Shown: piece after piece, positions 6,317 through 13,829 of the stretch
How positions within the stretch are numbered: position 1 is the first letter of the stretch
Layout: each line of letters starts with the position of its first letter
NCBI GenBank assembly: GCA_023394955.1
Contig: JAEWZY010000006.1
Span: 1 to 13,867, forward strand
DNA: 13,867 bases
Reading direction: 5' to 3'
Source: Bacillota bacterium
GTDB lineage: Bacteria > Bacillota > UBA4882 > UBA8346
Position numbers and translations under genes: made by a program
Notes under the pieces: model-generated
Told to the model about the DNA's origin: nothing
What the model saw: the letters and a program-made list of their open reading frames with translations, nothing else
Databases searched by the model: none

Positions 6317-7828
6317 ATGAATAAAGCGATCGCCAAATTAGAGGAAGATTTATATCGTGAATCGGACTTGTTCCGCAAAGTCAGGATCAGACAGAACTTT
6401 ATCGCTTATGGATTTTTAACGTTGCCGTTATTGCTGTTGGCTGTTTTTACCTTTTTTCCGCTATTTCATGGAATTTATATATCGTTCTTGGACTATAACA
6501 TTGTGAATATGCCGATGATTGGCGGTCCGGTTGCCTTCATCCAAGCCCTGGCCGGTAATCTGGGGCCGTCGCAAAAACTGTTGGCCTTGGGTTGGTTTAT
6601 CGCTTCGATAGCGTTAGTAGCGTTTATAATCAAAAAGAAAGCAGCGCCAAAGATAATTTGGCTGTCCATAGCCGGGTTGATCATCTTGAATCTAGTTGTG
6701 CTGGGGAGCGCATTACCGCCAACGTTGCGGGAGATTAACTACACCATTGAGGAAGACCGGACCCTCACTAATGACCTGGTTCCCCGTTACCTGGAGATGC
6801 TAAGAGAGCAATACGGGACCGATGTCCCCGTCGTCCAGGAGAAAGAGAATGATGAGGAGACTAGGGTCTATATTAAACAAACGGCTTGGGTTGGCGTCAA
6901 GCACTATCGTTCCATCCTCACCAATCATGAATATGTGGAGTTCCTCAAGGAAAACTCCTGGTATATTTATTTAGCAATCTTTATAATAGTGGGTTTTGTT
7001 GCTTTAAGTTTTTTAAAGAAACAAAAAGACGAAAGAGACGGTCTTTATTTGACCATTAGGATCATAGTCAGCGCGGGTTTGGCGGTCTTTGCAGTCGTTT
7101 CGTGGAACCAGATCTTTCATCCCCAGTCCTGGTCCTTTTACCAAGCGTTAAAAAATTCCATAAAGTATGTTCTGGTAGTGCCGCCGATCCAAATCGCCTC
7201 GATTTTGCTAGCGATTTTGATCAACCAAAAGATTAAAGGGATCACCTTCTTTCGGACCATCTATTATGTACCGGTCATCACCGGTGTGGTGATTATCGGT
7301 TATTGTTGGAAATTTGTTTTTCAAATCAACGGGTTGGTGGACTCTATCGTCAGGATGCTAGGGATGGAACCTCTCTCTTGGCTGGGAGACCCCAGAATCG
7401 CCCTGTACACCTTGATGTTTGTCACTTTCTGGCGGGGGCTGGGTTACTATATGGTGCTGTACCTGGCCGGGATTCAGGACATCTCCCACGAACTATTGGA
7501 AGCGGCTAAGATCGACGGGGCTTCGGTATTTCAGTTAGTGACACGGATCTATATCCCTCTTCTCCGACGGACGATCTTGGTCTGCTCCGTGCTCTCGATG
7601 ATTGCGGCGCTCCGGGTCTTTGAAGAAATTTACGTCATGTCCGGCGGTTCCGCGGGTTCGAAACCCATGAATGGGACGGTCACGATGGTCTATGAAATCT
7701 TTGACCGGGCCTTTGGTCAATTTGGACTACAATTCAGCTACTCAGCGGCATTAGCCGTAATGCTGTCAGCCATTATCGCCGCGATGACCATATTTAATTT
7801 CAAGTTGGAGAGGAGTTCCGACGACTAA
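6317..7828 (+). CDS. Sugar ABC transporter permease, MalF-like, with large internal insertion
   Basis: This is one half of the membrane channel of the importer. The C-terminal half (about 273-503) is a standard permease with a membrane core from 283 onward. Its cytoplasmic EAA loop EAAKIDGASVFQL...IYIPLL (395-416) docks the ATPase. Family members usually have about 290-310 residues; this one has 503. The excess lies between the first membrane helix (about 28-57, ending in FLDYN) and the core. It comprises a helix pair at about 88-105 and 112-133 joined by KKKAAPK, a polar segment at 134-214, and a second pair at about 215-233 and 245-263 joined by KKQKDERDG. The usual WVGVKHYRSIL-type motif (191-201) is thus separated from its FYQALKNS partner (274-281). 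About ten membrane helices result. AAGGAG at 6304-6309 sets the start. Its stop overlaps the next start by one base. Confidence 0.9.
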   Translation: MNKAIAKLEEDLYRESDLFRKVRIRQNFIAYGFLTLPLLLLAVFTFFPLFHGIYISFLDYNIVNMPMIGGPVAFIQALAGNLGPSQKLLALGWFIASIALVAFIIKKKAAPKIIWLSIAGLIILNLVVLGSALPPTLREINYTIEEDRTLTNDLVPRYLEMLREQYGTDVPVVQEKENDEETRVYIKQTAWVGVKHYRSILTNHEYVEFLKENSWYIYLAIFIIVGFVALSFLKKQKDERDGLYLTIRIIVSAGLAVFAVVSWNQIFHPQSWSFYQALKNSIKYVLVVPPIQIASILLAILINQKIKGITFFRTIYYVPVITGVVIIGYCWKFVFQINGLVDSIVRMLGMEPLSWLGDPRIALYTLMFVTFWRGLGYYMVLYLAGIQDISHELLEAAKIDGASVFQLVTRIYIPLLRRTILVCSVLSMIAALRVFEEIYVMSGGSAGSKPMNGTVTMVYEIFDRAFGQFGLQFSYSAALAVMLSAIIAAMTIFNFKLERSSDD

Positions 7829-8646
7829 TGAACGCGATCAAAAAAATAATTATCTATCTGTTGTTAATCGCCATTGCGCTCTTTATGACTTTCCCATTCT
7901 TTTGGTTGGCGTCGACCTCTCTGAAAGGTCAGACAGAGACGATCTTTCCCAGTCCGCCCCGATGGATCCCGGAGGCGCCGACTCTGGAGAACTATAAAAT
8001 CGTTCTTGAGCATGTTGACATGGCAAGAAGCACCTTAAATACAGCCATCATCACTATCATGGGGGTCTTCCTAAACGTCTTGTTAGCGGCGATGGCGGCC
8101 TACCCCCTAGCCCGGATCAACTTTATCGGCAAAAAGATGATCTTCGCGCTGCTCATGGGGACGCTGATGATCCCAATGCAAGGGACGATGATCATCAACT
8201 ATGTCACCTTGAAAGCTCTAGGTCTGCTGGACACCTTTTTAGGTTTGGTCCTTCCGACGGCGGTCAATGTCATCGCCATTGTGATCCTCAAGACCTCTTA
8301 TGAGGCGGTGCCGGACGAGATTGAAGAAGCGGCGCGGGTGGATGGTTGCGGTGAGTTCCGTCTCTGGCTCCAGGTGATGGTGCCGATCATCAAACCAACC
8401 CTGGCAGCAGTCTGTATCCTGGGTTTTGTCTATTATTGGAATGACTTTATGTGGCCTTTGATCGTCATTAGTAGTAGTGAGAAATGGCCGTTGCAAATGG
8501 CTCTGTCGAAACTGTCGTCGGCTGTCCAGACCAATTATCGCTATATAACGGCGGGGGCGGTCATGTCAATGCTCCCAATCCTGTTGTTTTTCGCCTTCAC
8601 TCAAAGGTACTTCATTGAAGGCACCAAGGGAGCGGTCAAGGGCTGA
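7828..8646 (+). CDS. Sugar ABC transporter permease, MalG-like
   Basis: This is the second membrane subunit of the importer, 272 residues, a typical length. Six membrane helices are visible at roughly 5-27, 70-95, 104-126, 135-155, 190-210 and 238-258. The cytoplasmic EAA loop is EEAARVDGCGEFRLW...VMVPI (166-187), and the C-terminus ends in the common GAVKG. The start codon overlaps the stop of the preceding permease (TAATG at 7826-7830), which implies translational coupling. No ATP-binding subunit follows. In many Firmicutes a shared MsmX/MsmK ATPase encoded elsewhere energises such transporters. Confidence 0.95.
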   Translation: MNAIKKIIIYLLLIAIALFMTFPFFWLASTSLKGQTETIFPSPPRWIPEAPTLENYKIVLEHVDMARSTLNTAIITIMGVFLNVLLAAMAAYPLARINFIGKKMIFALLMGTLMIPMQGTMIINYVTLKALGLLDTFLGLVLPTAVNVIAIVILKTSYEAVPDEIEEAARVDGCGEFRLWLQVMVPIIKPTLAAVCILGFVYYWNDFMWPLIVISSSEKWPLQMALSKLSSAVQTNYRYITAGAVMSMLPILLFFAFTQRYFIEGTKGAVKG

Positions 8647-8695
8647 TTTGTTAACCAACAACGGAGTTTTACTTAAATGATGAAGGAGTATTTTA

Positions 8696-10270
8696 ATGAT
8701 TCATGATGAGTTGGACCGGCTAATAGGACAATTATTTATCTTCGGGTTTCACGGATTGGAAGTTGATGAAACCATCAGTGAATTCTACAATAGATATCCG
8801 GTTGGCGGAATGATTTTATTTGGCAGAAACCTAAAGAACCGCGATCAGGTTAAGCGACTGACGAAAGGGTTGCAAGACTTGGCGGGACCGTCCTCTAAAA
8901 ACGGCCAATTGCTGATTGCGGTAGATCAAGAGGGAGGGAGCCTTTCGCCTTTACGGGGTTTGGTTACATCTTTACCGGGTAATATGGGACTGGCGGCTAC
9001 CGGTGACCCAAGCGCCGCTTACTATGCCGGAATGACCACCGGTAAAGAACTGGCTGAATTGGGGTTTAATCTTAATTTTGCTCCGGTATTGGATTTGGCT
9101 TTGGAGCAAAATCCGGTGGTCGGGACCAGATCATTCAGCGACTGCGTTGAGACTGTAACCACTTTTAGCAGGGAATATGCTTCGGGATTAATCGCGGGAG
9201 GGGTGTTATTTACGGCGAAACATTTTCCCGGACATGGCAGCTGCACGGAAGACTCCCATGTAACGCTCCCGAGTTGCCGGGAGCCGGTAGTGTCTTTAGA
9301 AACCAGGGACATGATACCTTTTAAATCGATTATCGAATTATCCGGAGCTTCGGTAATGATGGCCCACGTCAAATATGAACATTTGGACCCGTCTCATCCG
9401 GCTTCGCTATCGCCTGTAGTCGTTGAATGTTTACGAAAAAGGCTTGGGTTTGAAGGCGTAATAATCACTGATTGTCTCGAAATGAAAGCCATTCAAAAGT
9501 TTATCCCTTATCCCGGCGACGCTGTAAAAGCGATCGAAGCCGGTGTTGATCTGGTTTTAATAAGCCATACTCCGGAACATCAAGCCGCCAGTTTTAAAGC
9601 GGTAAAGGAAGCGGTTTTAAACGGAAAGATTAGTATAAAGCGAATTGAGGACTCGGTTGCCAGGATCGACCGGTGGAAAAAGCTTATTGCAAAAAAGACC
9701 CTTCCAAATGGGCCGAAGACTGATTGGACCCCGGAAAGGTTAGCGGAAAAGGCGATTACTTTGGTTGATCCCGATCAAAGCTGGGGATTTAATAATGAAC
9801 CGTTGACTTTAATAACGCCGGAATTATCTCAAGTAACCCAAGCCGAAAATTTTGGCGAAATTAACGTTTTAGCGGAAGCCCTGATTCGTTCGGGAGTTCC
9901 CTGTCAACAGCTCAATTGCGGCAGCAATCCGGGCGAAGCAGAGATCTCAAGGATCATCGCCACTCAAAACAGGAGTAACAATCGAAAAGTCGTTTTTCTG
10001 TTAAGTAATCCGGAATCCTCATCCGGTCAAGTCCGGTTAATCAATTTTCTGACGGAAACGAACAGGTTGATTTTAGTTTGTACCCGTAATCCGAAGGAAG
10101 TATTAAAAGTAGGGGCCGATCTTCCGGTAGTATTCACCTACAGCACCGAGGCTTCCGTTTTGGCAGCCTTGGCTAGGGTACTGGCGGGCAAGGCCGCGCC
10201 GGGCGGAAAACTTCCGATTTCATGGTCGCGGTATGCGGGAAAGGAGGGGCAATTTTCATGGAAAGCCTAA
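8696..10270 (+). CDS. Glycoside hydrolase family 3 beta-N-acetylhexosaminidase (NagZ-like)
   Basis: This 524-residue GH3 enzyme should remove terminal beta-linked N-acetylglucosamine. It has no signal peptide, so it acts on imported sugar in the cytoplasm. The catalytic barrel (about 1-340) holds IAVDQEGG (74-81), GTRSF (143-147) and the NagZ signature KHFPGHG (175-181). The flexible-loop dyad DSH (D186, H188) and the nucleophile D259 in IITDCLEM follow. KHFPGHG and the Asp-His dyad mark the N-acetylglucosaminidase branch of GH3 rather than beta-glucosidases. A further domain of about 180 residues follows, as in two-domain NagZ proteins such as that of B. subtilis. Some relatives with the same His dyad are phosphorylases, so GlcNAc-1-phosphate is a possible product. 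AAGGAG at 8683-8688 sets the start. Its 3' end overlaps the next gene by 13 bases. Confidence 0.92.
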   Translation: MIHDELDRLIGQLFIFGFHGLEVDETISEFYNRYPVGGMILFGRNLKNRDQVKRLTKGLQDLAGPSSKNGQLLIAVDQEGGSLSPLRGLVTSLPGNMGLAATGDPSAAYYAGMTTGKELAELGFNLNFAPVLDLALEQNPVVGTRSFSDCVETVTTFSREYASGLIAGGVLFTAKHFPGHGSCTEDSHVTLPSCREPVVSLETRDMIPFKSIIELSGASVMMAHVKYEHLDPSHPASLSPVVVECLRKRLGFEGVIITDCLEMKAIQKFIPYPGDAVKAIEAGVDLVLISHTPEHQAASFKAVKEAVLNGKISIKRIEDSVARIDRWKKLIAKKTLPNGPKTDWTPERLAEKAITLVDPDQSWGFNNEPLTLITPELSQVTQAENFGEINVLAEALIRSGVPCQQLNCGSNPGEAEISRIIATQNRSNNRKVVFLLSNPESSSGQVRLINFLTETNRLILVCTRNPKEVLKVGADLPVVFTYSTEASVLAALARVLAGKAAPGGKLPISWSRYAGKEGQFSWKA

Positions 10271-11289
10271 TGTTAAAAGAAATTATGGTCCAGCCGGAAG
10301 CAGTCCGGAAAACGTTGGACGGAAACCGGGAAACCTTTGCTAAAATAACGTCTTTATTAAAAACGGATCCGGTGAAATCAGTTTTTTTGGCAGCTCGCGG
10401 CACATCTAATCATGTCGGCATTTATGCCAAGTATTTAGCGGAATATATGTTGGAAATCCCGGTTTGTATGGCCGCTTCTTCCATAATTAATCTCTATCAC
10501 AGTCAATTAAAGCTCAAATCGGCTTTAACGATAGCGATCTCACAATCCGGAGAGGGGCCGGATGTAATTGGGGTAGTTAGGGAGGCCGGGCGTCAACAAG
10601 GATTATCCTTGGCAATAACCAACAACGAAGCTTCCACCTTATCACGGGAAGCCGGTTATTCCCTGTTTTGTTTTGCCGGAGAAGAAAAAAGCGTAGCCGC
10701 CACTAAAACTTGCACCACGTCAATGATGGCGATAGCAGCTTTGTTGCAGGAATGGTCGGGTAAGAACGGCTATCTGGAGCAAATACCGGCAGTAATAGCG
10801 AAAATTATCACTTATTTCGAAACAATTAAAGGAAAGGTCCAACCTTTCATCGGTTCGGATAATTGCATAGTTTTGGCCAGGGGTTTTAATTATTGTTCGG
10901 CCTTGGAAACTGCGCTAAAAATTCAAGAAACCTGCTATATCAATGCCAGAGGTTTTTCCACCGCCGACTTTCTTCACGGGCCAGTCGCAATGTTGCAGCA
11001 GGGTTTCCCGGTTATAGTTTACGCTTTTCAAGGACCGTCGCTGGCGGGAATAGCAGATTTATTGACTCATCTAAAAAATATCGAAACCCATACATTACTG
11101 GTGACCAATGACCGGAGTTTATTGGATAAGTGCAGCGACTATCTGTTGATTCAAGAGGAATTTCCCGAAGTGATTACGCCTTATATTTCCGTGGTTTTCG
11201 GACAGATCTTCGCTTATCATCTGGCTTTGGCAAAGGGGAATAATCCAGATTCACCGAGAGGTTTGAGAAAAGTTACCCAGACATTATAA
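10258..11289 (+). CDS. SIS-domain sugar-phosphate enzyme, probable glucosamine-6-phosphate deaminase (NagB-II/GlmD type)
   Basis: This 343-residue protein matches the isomerase half of GlmS without its glutaminase domain. The first SIS domain has ARGTS (46-50), SQSGEGPD (95-102) and GEEKSVAATK (141-150). The second has ALETALKIQETCY with E224 in the place of E. coli GlmS E488, FLHGP with H240, and a C-terminal SPRGLRKVTQTL with K338. Without glutaminase the family usually works as a deaminase, turning glucosamine-6-phosphate into fructose-6-phosphate and ammonia. A related isomerase of another amino sugar phosphate cannot be excluded. The start is the ATG at 10258, with AAAGGAGGGG at 10240-10249 inside the end of the GH3 gene. 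The frame is open further upstream to an ATG at 10222, but that one lacks a ribosome binding site. The 13-base overlap implies translational coupling. Confidence 0.88.
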   Translation: MESLMLKEIMVQPEAVRKTLDGNRETFAKITSLLKTDPVKSVFLAARGTSNHVGIYAKYLAEYMLEIPVCMAASSIINLYHSQLKLKSALTIAISQSGEGPDVIGVVREAGRQQGLSLAITNNEASTLSREAGYSLFCFAGEEKSVAATKTCTTSMMAIAALLQEWSGKNGYLEQIPAVIAKIITYFETIKGKVQPFIGSDNCIVLARGFNYCSALETALKIQETCYINARGFSTADFLHGPVAMLQQGFPVIVYAFQGPSLAGIADLLTHLKNIETHTLLVTNDRSLLDKCSDYLLIQEEFPEVITPYISVVFGQIFAYHLALAKGNNPDSPRGLRKVTQTL

Positions 11290-11310
11290 TCAAAAACAGG
11301 AGGAAAGTCG

Positions 11311-12714
11311 ATGAGTATCGCCATTAAACCGATCCCTCTTAAAAAAAATGCCGTATTGGATCCGGATTTTCGCCCGGCTATCTATGAAAATGAAGCTTTT
11401 TTAAAAGCGGTAGACGATTCCGGACAGTACGCGCCAGTATGGTTTGCAGTCGAGCGGGAAGGCGGTCAAATAGCTGTTTACCATACTAAAGTGTTTTCCG
11501 AAGGCCTGGGAATGGATGAAGCCAATTTCAAATACATTGAGCGTTTTATCAAGACGGTTCTGTGGATTAAAGGCGGTTGGAAGATTACTTTCTCCGGCCC
11601 GAAATCGGCCTTTAATTATCTGCAAAAAGCATATTCCCCCGATGGACTGCGGGCCTTTGACGCTGCTTTCATGGGTAGGATATACGAGAAACCGTTCACT
11701 GTGGAGTCGGACGAAGGGTTAACCGCCCCCGAAACCATTGAAAAGGCTGATCGGGCCGGGGTTAATCTCAGTGGCTGCCGAATCGGTTTTGACGCCGGAG
11801 GCAGCGACCGCAAGGTGGCCGCCGTCCAAGACGGAAAAGTCGTTTTCAGCGAAGAAGTGGTTTGGCATCCCAAAATCCAGAACGATCCCGATTATCATTA
11901 CCAAGAAATCCGATCGGCCATCCGGAAGGCGGCCGGATATTTGCCGCGGGTGGACGGGATCGGCGTTAGTTCGGCCGGTATATTCGTCAATAACCGGGTA
12001 ATGGTGGCTTCGTTATTCCTTAAAGTACCTTTGGAATTGTTCGATGTCAAAGTGAAAGATATTTATTTGCGAATCGGTAAAGAAATTGGAGATATCCCGG
12101 TGGAAGTCCGAAACGACGGCGATGTTACCGCATTAGCCGGGGCGATGAGTTTGAAGGATACCGGAATATTGGGGATTGCCATGGGCACCAGCGAAGCCGC
12201 AGGATATCTGGACGGCAACGGTTGCATCACCGGATGCCTTAACGAACTAGCCTTCGTTCCGGTGGACTTTAATCCCCGGGCGATGGTTGATGAGTGGTCC
12301 GGAGATTATGGCTGCGGCGTCAAGTACTTCTCTCAGGACGGCGTGATTAAGCTCGCTCCGGTAGCCGGAATCAAACTCGATGAAAGCCTAAGTCCCGCTG
12401 AAAAACTCAAGGTAGTCCAGGAATTGATGGCTGCCGGCGATGACCGGGCCCGTGCCATCTATGAGACAATCGGCGTTTATTTGGGCTATTCCATACCTTA
12501 TTATGCCCAATTTTACGATATCAAGCACTTGTTGATTCTGGGCCGGGTCACTTCCGGCCAAGGCGGCAACATCATTTTGGAAACCGCGTCCGATGTTTTA
12601 GAACTAGAATTCCCGGAATTAGCCGGAAAGATTAAGCTGCATTTGCCGGACGAAAGCGACCGGAGAGTTGGTCAGGCAATTGCCGCGGCTAGTCTACCAG
12701 TGTTGAAAGATTAG
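11311..12714 (+). CDS. Divergent ROK-like sugar kinase with extra N-terminal region
   Basis: This 467-residue protein has an actin-like (ASKHA) sugar kinase core from about residue 155. DAGGSDRK (161-168) is the phosphate-1 loop, GIGVSSAG (216-223) follows, NDGD (268-271) supplies the likely catalytic aspartate, and MGTSE (291-295) is the phosphate-2 loop. LILGRVTSGQGG near the C-terminus resembles the adenosine loop. The zinc motif CXCGXXGCXE of ordinary ROK kinases is missing; GCLNELAF (308-315) stands roughly in its place. The first 155 residues match no domain I recognise. AGGAGG at 11298-11303 precedes the ATG by 7 nt, and the gene lies 21 nt after the SIS gene. Context suggests phosphorylation of GlcNAc or glucosamine at C6 (inference). 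It is distinct from the ROK repressor at 3669, which has a helix-turn-helix and no phosphate loop. Confidence 0.8.
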   Translation: MSIAIKPIPLKKNAVLDPDFRPAIYENEAFLKAVDDSGQYAPVWFAVEREGGQIAVYHTKVFSEGLGMDEANFKYIERFIKTVLWIKGGWKITFSGPKSAFNYLQKAYSPDGLRAFDAAFMGRIYEKPFTVESDEGLTAPETIEKADRAGVNLSGCRIGFDAGGSDRKVAAVQDGKVVFSEEVVWHPKIQNDPDYHYQEIRSAIRKAAGYLPRVDGIGVSSAGIFVNNRVMVASLFLKVPLELFDVKVKDIYLRIGKEIGDIPVEVRNDGDVTALAGAMSLKDTGILGIAMGTSEAAGYLDGNGCITGCLNELAFVPVDFNPRAMVDEWSGDYGCGVKYFSQDGVIKLAPVAGIKLDESLSPAEKLKVVQELMAAGDDRARAIYETIGVYLGYSIPYYAQFYDIKHLLILGRVTSGQGGNIILETASDVLELEFPELAGKIKLHLPDESDRRVGQAIAAASLPVLKD

Positions 12715-12736
12715 GATACATAAATGAGGTGGAACT

Positions 12737-13582
12737 ATGAAGCTAACTAAAATGGGCGCTGAGATATATATTCCCGATGGGAAGGATTTGCCTGAAGCAT
12801 TAACGCGGACAACAATGTTAGCTATTGCCGCCCACCAAGACGATATTGAACTTATGGCTCACGACGGCATTCTTAAATGTTTCGGCAAAAAAGACGCTTG
12901 GTTTAGCGCCGTAGTGGTCACCGATGGTAAGGGAAGCCCCAGGGATGACCTGTATGCCGAGTATACCGATGACCAAATGAGGCAAGTAAGGAAGTTAGAA
13001 CAGAAAAAAGCGGCTTTAATCGGCGAATATGCCGCTCAATTTTTGTTGGATTTCGGAAGTTCCGAAGTGAAAGATCCCAACAATGTCGAAGTGGTTTCGG
13101 AGTTAAAGGAAATATTGCTAAACACTAGGCCGGAAGTTGTCTATACCCACAACCTCGCCGATAAACATGATACTCATGTAGCCACGGCGCTTAAAACCAT
13201 CCGGGCCATCCGGGAACTGCCGGTCCAAGACCGGCCGGAACGGCTTTACGGTTGCGAAGTCTGGCGGAATTTGGATTGGGTGAACGATGACGAAAAGGTG
13301 GTCTTTGACTTGAGCGCCCATGAGAATTTGGCCGCCGCATTGCTGGGGGTCTTCGACTCGCAAATCTGCGGGGGTAAGCGCTATGACTTGGCGATAATGG
13401 GCCGCCGTCGGGCTAACGCCACTTTTTACGCATCCCATGGAACAGACCAGGCGACTTCATTGAGTTATGCGATGGACCTGTCTCCTTTAATCAAGGAGGA
13501 AATGGATGTAGCGGAACTCGTCAATAAGTATATTCAAAATTTCGCCAAGGATGTGGCGGAACGGCTCCGGCGCTTTACATGA
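12737..13582 (+). CDS. PIG-L (LmbE) family zinc-dependent N-deacetylase
   Basis: This 281-residue cytoplasmic enzyme belongs to the family that removes acetate from N-acetylglucosamine derivatives (PIG-L, MshB, BshB, archaeal Dac). The motif AAHQDDIE gives H33 and D36 as zinc ligands and D35 as the likely general base. The third ligand is H147 in KHDTH (143-147). VVTDGKGSPR (61-69) is also typical. The usual proline of AHPDD is glutamine here (Q34), which should not affect metal binding. No NagA-type deacetylase is encoded nearby, so this protein is the best candidate for the deacetylation step of the operon, on GlcNAc-6-phosphate, GlcNAc or a disaccharide. GAGGTGG at 12726-12732 precedes the ATG; the gap to the kinase gene is 22 nt. 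It is the last gene of the run before the structured gap. Confidence 0.9.
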   Translation: MKLTKMGAEIYIPDGKDLPEALTRTTMLAIAAHQDDIELMAHDGILKCFGKKDAWFSAVVVTDGKGSPRDDLYAEYTDDQMRQVRKLEQKKAALIGEYAAQFLLDFGSSEVKDPNNVEVVSELKEILLNTRPEVVYTHNLADKHDTHVATALKTIRAIRELPVQDRPERLYGCEVWRNLDWVNDDEKVVFDLSAHENLAAALLGVFDSQICGGKRYDLAIMGRRRANATFYASHGTDQATSLSYAMDLSPLIKEEMDVAELVNKYIQNFAKDVAERLRRFT

Positions 13583-13588
13583 ATCGGC

Positions 13589-13785
13589 AGCGAACAACCT
13601 TTGCTAATCGAGGTAAACTCTAAGACCAAATATAGCCAGTCTTAGAGCGCCAATATACGCCTAAGGTAGAAGGGAGGGGTATCGGCCGTGATGCAATGGC
13701 ATGCGGCGCTCAAAATGATTGACCCAACCTGACGGCTTGACCGCGGGTCAGGCTGGGAGCACCCGGACAGAAAAGAAATTCTGTC
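13589..13785 (+). ncRNA. Structured leader RNA of unknown class
   Basis: The gap between the deacetylase and the next gene is dense in stem-loops: 13589-13605 (6 bp with one G-U), 13618-13647 (perfect 9 bp, CTCTAAGAC with GTCTTAGAG), 13685-13707 (4+4 bp), 13723-13757 (11 bp, one mismatch) and 13766-13785 (perfect 7 bp, GACAGAA with TTCTGTC). A perfect 7-bp long-range pair, GAGCGCC (13645-13651) with GGCGCTC (13705-13711), competes with parts of the second and third stems. CGGGT (13744-13748) with ACCCG (13761-13765) competes with the fourth. None ends in a T-run, and no known riboswitch core was recognised. It could be a switching 5' leader of the gene at 13830. Confidence 0.45.
13688..13732 (+). 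CDS. Possible 14-codon leader peptide
   Basis: An AGGGAGGGG at 13671-13679 is followed at ribosome-binding distance by GTG-ATG (13688-13693), opening a short frame that encodes VMQWHAALKMIDPT and stops at 13730-13732. The stop lies inside the left arm of the 13723-13757 hairpin, so translating ribosomes would disturb that fold. This is the geometry of an attenuation leader. There is no coding statistic or homologue to support it, so it remains a suggestion. Confidence 0.3.
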   Translation: MMQWHAALKMIDPT

Positions 13786-13829
13786 TAAAGTACATGACTC
13801 AATTTTAAATCAAGGGAGGATAGTATTCA

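Noticed and set aside
13731..13749. GGCTTGACCGCG resembles the T-box sequence ending in ACCGCG
   Set aside because: The GGGTGG half is not conserved, no terminator with T-run follows, and no specifier stem with its usual internal motifs could be drawn, so a T-box is not claimed.
13583..13829. Possible tRNA or CRISPR content in the structured gap
   Set aside because: No T-loop GTTCRA block with an acceptor stem, and no regularly spaced direct repeats are present.
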